NCBI GenBank assembly: GCA_946482295.1
Contig: CAMLRB010000129.1
Span: 1 to 10,362 of the forward strand
Reading direction: 5' to 3'
DNA length: 10,362 bases
DNA from: an uncultured Bacteriovorax sp.
GTDB taxonomy: Bacteria > Bdellovibrionota > Bacteriovoracia > Bacteriovoracales > Bacteriovoracaceae
Shown here: positions 6,547-10,362 of the stretch, piece by piece
How the letters are laid out: the number at the start of each line of letters is the position of its first letter
Numbering within the stretch: position 1 is the first letter of the stretch
Made by a program: the position numbers and the translations under genes
The notes under the pieces: model-generated
What the model was told of the DNA's origin: nothing
Databases searched by the model: none
Seen by the model: only the letters and a program-made list of their open reading frames with translations

Positions 6547-7625
6547 AAAGCACTATCCATGAAGTTGTCTTTAAAAACTTTTTCAAACTTATGACAGCGC
6601 TTGTGATCATTCTAGGTTTTCTCTATGTCATCTTTCCTTTTATGATCCCCCTTATTTTTGGTGGAATTCTCGCACTGGCCTCAAGTCCATTTATCCATAA
6701 ATTGATGGCCCGCGGACACACCCGAAAAAAATCTTTGCTGATGCTTACAGCTTGTTTGTTTCTTCTGATTATCATGCCGCTTATGTTTTTCTTTTTCCGC
6801 GGATTCAAAATTGTTTCACAATTTTTCTCTGAGCAGTCCATTGAAGAATTAACTAAAAGTGGGCAACAACGAGTCTATGCACTGTTTGATAAATTTTCGA
6901 CCAATTTCAATATTGATCCGGAAATGTTAAAGCAAAAAGTTTCAACTCTACTCAATAATGCCGGATCATTCACATTAAAACTCTTTGGTGATTTAGTTTC
7001 CCAAATTCCCAACATCGTCATCTTAAGTGTGATCACCTTGTTTGCTTTTTATTTTTTCCTTGTTAAAGAAGTGCAAATCAGGAAATTTTTTGACCGCTAT
7101 TTTCATTTTTCTCAAAAAAATGCAGATCAATTTATAGCCGTATTAAAATCGAGTTCTCGAGAAGTCTTTGTCGCTAACGTTGTGACCGGGCTTATTCAAT
7201 CAACAATTGTTTCCATAGGTGCCTTGATTTGCGGAATAGGTGACTTCTACATCGTTCTCTTTACGACCTTCATCATTTCCTTCATTCCGGTCATTGGAGC
7301 TGCGCCGATGGCCTTTTTACTGTCTGCCATTGCTTTCATTGATGACCAAGTCTGGCAGGGAATTACAATGGCGGTTGTAGGGATCATTTCAGGAACCGCG
7401 GACAATATCATCCGCCCATACCTCTCATCTAGCTTTGGTGAAGCGAATGTCCCTGTTTTTGTGTCATTCATCGCCGTTATTGGTGGTGTCGTCGTCCTAG
7501 GACTACCGGGGTTGTTCGTAGGCCCATTGCTTGCGTCACTCGTTTATGGAGCACTGCCAATTCTTGCACGTGAGTTTTTTCCCGAGTTAGAGGGCGAAGA
7601 AGTGGAAAAGAGCGATCCAAATTGA
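6543..7625 (+). CDS. AI-2E family transporter (PF01594-type permease)
   Basis: About 360 residues from the chosen ATG, the usual length for this inner-membrane family. The frame stays open upstream to 6414, but that part crosses the promoter and start of the divergent PLA2-like gene and reads as non-membrane sequence, so ATG 6543 is preferred; ATG 6474 is a less likely alternative. Two membrane segments lie near residues 16-48 and 62-88, followed by a soluble stretch, then several segments in the C-terminal half. Family marks are ISFIPVIGAAP, DNIIRPYLSS and GGVVVLGLPGLFVGPLLASL. Members export or exchange small molecules or ions, and the name comes from the E. coli autoinducer-2 exporter; AI-2 transport is not implied here. 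A weak hairpin with a T-run follows the stop. Confidence 0.85.
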   Translation: MKSTIHEVVFKNFFKLMTALVIILGFLYVIFPFMIPLIFGGILALASSPFIHKLMARGHTRKKSLLMLTACLFLLIIMPLMFFFFRGFKIVSQFFSEQSIEELTKSGQQRVYALFDKFSTNFNIDPEMLKQKVSTLLNNAGSFTLKLFGDLVSQIPNIVILSVITLFAFYFFLVKEVQIRKFFDRYFHFSQKNADQFIAVLKSSSREVFVANVVTGLIQSTIVSIGALICGIGDFYIVLFTTFIISFIPVIGAAPMAFLLSAIAFIDDQVWQGITMAVVGIISGTADNIIRPYLSSSFGEANVPVFVSFIAVIGGVVVLGLPGLFVGPLLASLVYGALPILAREFFPELEGEEVEKSDPN

Positions 7626-7639
7626 AAAAAATCTGGTAT

Positions 7640-7658
7640 GGTGCCCCCCCACCTTTTT
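7640..7658 (+). terminator. Weak intrinsic terminator candidate
   Basis: GGTG (7640-7643) can pair with CACC (7650-7653) across a loop of six Cs, followed by five Ts. It lies 15 bases after the permease stop, the right place for a terminator, but the stem is only four base pairs. Confidence 0.3.
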
Positions 7659-7682
7659 AATAATGTTTTGGTTTAGGGCCTT

Positions 7683-8624
7683 ATGAAATTTATTATTTCT
7701 TTGTTTATTCTATTTATTCTTTCAGCAACTGCACAAGCGGCCGAAGTCGATCAATTCACACTTCGTCAGGAAAAATTAGAGGACGCTTCAACGATCATTA
7801 ATATTCTTGCTAACAAAAATGTAAAACGTGTTCTTAAAGAAATGAATGCCTCTCAAGTGGGTTGTCAGGAAAAAAAACTCTACGAAAACTTAAGAACGAT
7901 TTTTGCCAATCACTCTCATGGTGAATTAACAATTACTGTTATTGATAATCCGGCCATTCCTAAACTACTTACCCCTTTTGAAAAATCCATTTTTAAAGAA
8001 TGGCGATTCTGGGATGGGTTTGTCATGGGTTCCCCTTTTTTCAAAAGTTCTGGTTTAACGATTTCTCCACTGATCAGAATGGGGGATGTTGTTGTAGGAT
8101 CAGATAAATTTGAGCATATGTTCGGAAGAGGCTTTCAATACTTCACAAATTTTTATCTCAAAAATAAAAATCTCGCGATGGCCGTTAAACGCGGAGTATT
8201 CGACGAAAAATTAATTTTTGGGGGAAATAAAATTGCTACGGGAGTTTTCAGCTACGGCGATCTTTCGGCCAATTTTAACGGCATGAGATTCTGGAATCAT
8301 ATGTTGCAATTGAGACCAGATGTTCTTGGCGATAATCGTGGACCATATATCGTTTGCGAAAATAACCAATACCGTCTTGTAAAAGAAATCGATTTCCGCT
8401 CTTACATGGATGAATCGATGGATGAAGGAATCAATTGTTCGAAATTCCCCTCACTCAAAACGGCTTCAAAATATAGGGCCCAAGTTGAAAAACTGGGAAT
8501 GACTTGCCCGATGGATAAAAGCGCGTCTGAAAAAATGAAGCAAAAATATGGTCCATTTGCCAAATGGATTATCAATGATAAAGGTTTTGCTGAACTTGAT
8601 TACAAGGATGAATTCGAAGAGTGA
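7683..8624 (+). CDS. Exported protein of unknown function
   Basis: A 313-residue protein with a clear Sec signal peptide (hydrophobic FIISLFILFILSATA, likely cleavage after AQA at residue 19). I cannot assign it to a named family. The mature protein has four cysteines (C61, C225, C252, C275), which could form disulfides in the periplasm. The most conserved-looking parts are VVVGSDKFEHMFGRGFQYF (137-154, with D141, H145 and aromatic residues) and TGVFSYGDLSANFNGMRFWN (186-205). The charged-plus-histidine first block could bind a metal or a lipid head group, but this is a guess. No later membrane segment is seen. It overlaps the TVP38-family gene by four bases, so the two are one operon and a shared envelope role is plausible. 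The start has no good Shine-Dalgarno site. Confidence 0.85.
   Translation: MKFIISLFILFILSATAQAAEVDQFTLRQEKLEDASTIINILANKNVKRVLKEMNASQVGCQEKKLYENLRTIFANHSHGELTITVIDNPAIPKLLTPFEKSIFKEWRFWDGFVMGSPFFKSSGLTISPLIRMGDVVVGSDKFEHMFGRGFQYFTNFYLKNKNLAMAVKRGVFDEKLIFGGNKIATGVFSYGDLSANFNGMRFWNHMLQLRPDVLGDNRGPYIVCENNQYRLVKEIDFRSYMDESMDEGINCSKFPSLKTASKYRAQVEKLGMTCPMDKSASEKMKQKYGPFAKWIINDKGFAELDYKDEFEE
8604..8608 (+). promoter_or_regulatory. Shine-Dalgarno-like site before a GTG start
   Basis: AAGGA is 12 bases upstream of GTG 8621, a little distant. Together with the GTGA stop/start overlap and the signal-like N-terminus MKKPLIFFVL it supports the GTG start of the TVP38-family gene. Confidence 0.4.
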
Positions 8625-9298
8625 AAAAACCTTTAATCTTTTTTGTATTAATTGTTTTATTCATACTGCTTGTTAACCAGTTTTTTCCTCAATTAACAAC
8701 ACTCACAGACTTCCAAATGATTCAGGCCATGCGTGAGCAATGGCATAATACCTATCTTACCAGACCGTATTACTACATGGGCCTGTTTTTTTTATTCAAT
8801 ATGTTTCTAGCTTCGCTGCCTGTGCCTGGAATTTCCATGCTCAGTTTTCTTGCGGGAGCACTCTTTGGATTTTGGCCTGGTTTTTTACTTTCTTCAGTAG
8901 CGACAGCGGTTGGGAATTTAGGAGGCTATTACCTGGCCAATTACTTCTTGCGGGATTGGGTTATGGAAAAGTATGGACACAAAGTAGAAGTCTTTAAAAA
9001 AGACTGGCAGACCAATGGAGCATTAGCGCTTTTTTCAATGCGTTTGTTTCCGATAGTTCCTTCTTTCATCGCTAATCTTGTATTGGGTGTATCGCCGCTA
9101 AGGGCATGGACATTTTTTTGGGTGGGATGGCTTGGGAGAGTGCCGATGGTGCTTTTCTACACGCTCGCTGGTGTTCAGATTGCAAAAATTAAAAGCGTTG
9201 ATGAAATTCTATCAGCGCCAGTCTTGATTTCATTTGCTCTGCTGGCCCTTGCTCCGTGGATTTTAAAACTCATTCTCTTTAAAATGAAAAAATCTTAA
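8621..9298 (+). CDS. TVP38/TMEM64 (DedA/VTT-type) membrane protein
   Basis: A 225-residue integral membrane protein. A first membrane segment lies at about residues 5-22. The VTT (SNARE-associated) domain follows, with FLASLPVPGISMLSFLAGALFG, then GNLGGYYLANYF and the characteristic RLFPIVPSFIANLVLGVSPL with its re-entrant-loop prolines and arginine, then GRVPMVLFYTLAG. Relatives in this superfamily act in membrane homeostasis, some as lipid scramblases or flippases; which substrate applies here is unknown. It begins at GTG overlapping the preceding stop (GTGA), making it the second gene of a two-gene unit with the exported unknown protein. Its stop overlaps the stop of the convergent ATPase homologue by four bases. 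Confidence 0.88.
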   Translation: MKKPLIFFVLIVLFILLVNQFFPQLTTLTDFQMIQAMREQWHNTYLTRPYYYMGLFFLFNMFLASLPVPGISMLSFLAGALFGFWPGFLLSSVATAVGNLGGYYLANYFLRDWVMEKYGHKVEVFKKDWQTNGALALFSMRLFPIVPSFIANLVLGVSPLRAWTFFWVGWLGRVPMVLFYTLAGVQIAKIKSVDEILSAPVLISFALLALAPWILKLILFKMKKS

Positions 9299-9963
9299 GG
9301 ATCTTTCATTAAACTAACGAGATAGTTATCTTCATCAGCAGCAATAGATTTGGAAAATGGAACACGCATTTTAAAGCTTGGACCAAATGTAACGAATGTA
9401 TTGAATTCATCGTTTAAACCAGCAGGATTAACTTCTGCCGGAAGATTCTCAACGTAAGTTTCATTATATTCGAGGGCGAGATAGTTTACACTTAGAATGT
9501 CTTTGTTAATTCCCGTGACAAGTGCTTTGTGGCCAGTTGAAAAAAATGCTGAGTTGAAATCATGAGCTTCCATTGACCAAAGAGGAAAAATGGCCAGCAA
9601 TCCAGCTTCTTTGCAAAAGCTTTCATGAAGTTCTTTTTTCTGGATATTTTGAGCGTCACCAAAAGCGACCGCCGTAATATTTGTTTTAGCAAACATCTTT
9701 AAAATTTTTATGATTTGTGAATGCTGATCTTCCACGGTTGTTTTGGGATCAATAAAGATTCTCTGAATGGGAAGTTTTAAAAGTTTTCCTTGCTCGATAA
9801 TCAGACTGTCAGGAATCCCGTGATAAGGCACACGATTTGTTTCACGGTTGAGGAGACATAGGAGTCCCGCGATTTCATATTTAGCTTCGGTTTGTAATTT
9901 GTGTAAGGCCAATGCACTGGCCGAACCGCCGTTCCAAAATAATAAAATTCTCTCTTTTTTCAT
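9295..9963 (-). CDS. Dph6/DUF71-type ATP-pyrophosphatase homologue with altered PP-loop
   Basis: A 222-residue cytosolic protein of the adenine-nucleotide-alpha-hydrolase-like group related to diphthine-ammonia ligase. Support comes from YHGIP (47-51), AFGDAQ (100-105), FPLW (126-129) and the C-terminal NPAGLNDEFNTFVTFGPSF (179-197), which matches the family's GE-hTFV-dGP-F block. The N-terminal ATP-binding PP-loop, normally SGGKDS, reads NGGSAS at 11-16: the lysine and aspartate are gone. The glycines remain, so ATP binding may be weakened or changed. Bacteria do not make diphthamide, so the ligase name would be misleading. A strong promoter lies just upstream and no Shine-Dalgarno site is seen. 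The gene converges on the TVP38-family gene with a four-base overlap. Confidence 0.8.
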   Translation of the reverse strand: MKKERILLFWNGGSASALALHKLQTEAKYEIAGLLCLLNRETNRVPYHGIPDSLIIEQGKLLKLPIQRIFIDPKTTVEDQHSQIIKILKMFAKTNITAVAFGDAQNIQKKELHESFCKEAGLLAIFPLWSMEAHDFNSAFFSTGHKALVTGINKDILSVNYLALEYNETYVENLPAEVNPAGLNDEFNTFVTFGPSFKMRVPFSKSIAADEDNYLVSLMKDP

Positions 9964-9971
9964 ATGCGCGC

Positions 9972-10000
9972 ATTAAAGCACGGAAAATTGAAGAGTTCAA
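9972..10000 (-). promoter_or_regulatory. Promoter of the ATPase homologue, predicted nearly leaderless
   Basis: On the minus strand TTGAAC (10000 to 9995), a 17-base spacer and TTTAAT (9977 to 9972) fit a sigma70-like promoter. The expected transcription start, about 9965, is two bases before the ATG at 9963. Confidence 0.6.
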
Positions 10001-10001
10001 T
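9987..10001. promoter_or_regulatory. Operator-like palindrome in the divergent region
   Basis: ATTGAAGAGTTCAAT is a perfect inverted repeat with six-base arms and a three-base centre. It covers the -35 box of the minus-strand promoter and lies about 60 bases before the lipoprotein gene on the plus strand, so one bound regulator could affect both. Confidence 0.45.
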
Positions 10002-10025
10002 ATTACCGGAGCAATTCGCTTTAAT
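9996..10025 (+). promoter_or_regulatory. Tentative promoter of the HAD-fold lipoprotein
   Basis: TTCAAT (9996-10001) and TTTAAT (10020-10025) are 18 bases apart. This would leave a leader of roughly 30 bases without a Shine-Dalgarno site. A closer promoter is not evident, so this is weak. Confidence 0.2.
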
Positions 10026-10060
10026 TAGGCGAAAATCCATTTCTTCCGATAGGCCTCTCA

Positions 10061-10362
10061 ATGAGAAAATGTTTTTTATTCATCCTTCTTTTTATTCTTG
10101 TCAGCTGTGCTGAAATTATCAGAGGCCCGGCCGCAAGTTTTTCACAAACTCAGCATATCGTTTTTGATATCGATTGGACGATCGTGGCCGAAGTAAAAGA
10201 TAAAGAAGCTCTCAAAAAATTTAGTGATGTCATTCATGTGGATGGCACAGATTATGTTTTGTATCCCGGCTTAAGATCACTTATCAAAGAAATGGTTCAG
10301 CACCCTGAAATAAAAATTTCTTTTTTTTCAGGAGGGGCGAATAAACGAAATGAAAAACTTTT
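10061..10362 (+). CDS. HAD-superfamily lipoprotein, N-terminal part
   Basis: About 100 residues are visible; the gene runs off the right edge. The N-terminus is a lipoprotein signal: MRKCFLFILLFILVSC with lipobox LVSC and lipidated C16. After a short linker, HIVFDIDWTIV carries the HAD motif I DxDxT, with D36 as nucleophile and D38 as acid/base. ISFFSGGANKR near residues 87-94 fits motif II with S90. This is the layout of DxDxT phosphatases such as those resembling NLI-interacting-factor or class B acid phosphatases, here anchored in the envelope. The substrate is unknown and the catalytic C-terminal motifs are beyond the window. No Shine-Dalgarno site precedes the ATG; GGCCT lies five bases upstream. 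Confidence 0.8.
   Translation, partial: MRKCFLFILLFILVSCAEIIRGPAASFSQTQHIVFDIDWTIVAEVKDKEALKKFSDVIHVDGTDYVLYPGLRSLIKEMVQHPEIKISFFSGGANKRNEKL

Noticed and set aside
7644..7650. Run of seven Cs as a sequencing error or phase-variation tract
   Set aside because: It is between genes, next to a possible terminator hairpin, and changes in its length would not alter any reading frame. I see no evidence of phase variation.
9492..9692. Open frame of 66 codons on the minus strand
   Set aside because: It lies wholly inside the ATPase homologue in another frame and has no family features.
1..10362. Mobile element, CRISPR array, tRNA or rRNA
   Set aside because: I found no transposase or integrase frame, no regularly spaced repeats, no cloverleaf with a CCA-type end and no rRNA-like sequence.

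Overview
The window looks like chromosome from a low-GC (about 40 % by eye) Gram-negative bacterium. A lipoprotein signal with a lipobox, Sec signal peptides, a TVP38/VTT membrane protein, an AI-2E-type permease and a secreted phospholipase A2-like protein fit a member of the Bdellovibrionota (Bacteriovorax/Peredibacter type). That placement is inferred from gene content and base composition, not proven. I see no mobile element, CRISPR array, rRNA or tRNA, and coding density is very high.

Layout. 2-394 is the C-terminal end of a group II PLP decarboxylase, overlapped by one base by a class V aminotransferase (394-1506). A membrane fatty-acid desaturase (1537-2481) and an NAD-dependent epimerase/dehydratase (2478-3347) follow on the same strand. 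The ribosome-rescue hydrolase ArfB (3734-3327) runs against the epimerase and shares a 46-bp divergent promoter region with a small winged-helix-like protein (3781-4029). The radical-SAM protein YgiQ (4105-5970) converges on a secreted PLA2-like protein (6435-5959). This is divergent from an AI-2E-family permease (about 6543-7625). Next come an exported protein of unknown function (7683-8624) with a TVP38-family membrane protein (8621-9298), a convergent Dph6-type ATP-pyrophosphatase homologue with a broken PP-loop (9963-9295), and a truncated HAD-fold lipoprotein (10061 to the edge).

How the parts work together. Most genes are unrelated housekeeping or envelope functions in short units. The clearest system-level signal is in how they start. 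Genes inside operons (394, 2478, 8621) have Shine-Dalgarno sequences. Genes that open a transcription unit generally have none; instead several have a sigma70-like -10 box ending only 3-9 bases before the start codon, which predicts leaderless or nearly leaderless mRNAs. Six of the nine unit-opening starts also have GGCCT within about 22 bases upstream, in three cases directly abutting the -10 box. GGCC as a whole is several-fold more frequent than composition predicts. Three promoters carry dyad symmetries that look like operators, and all three convergent gene pairs overlap at their 3' ends.
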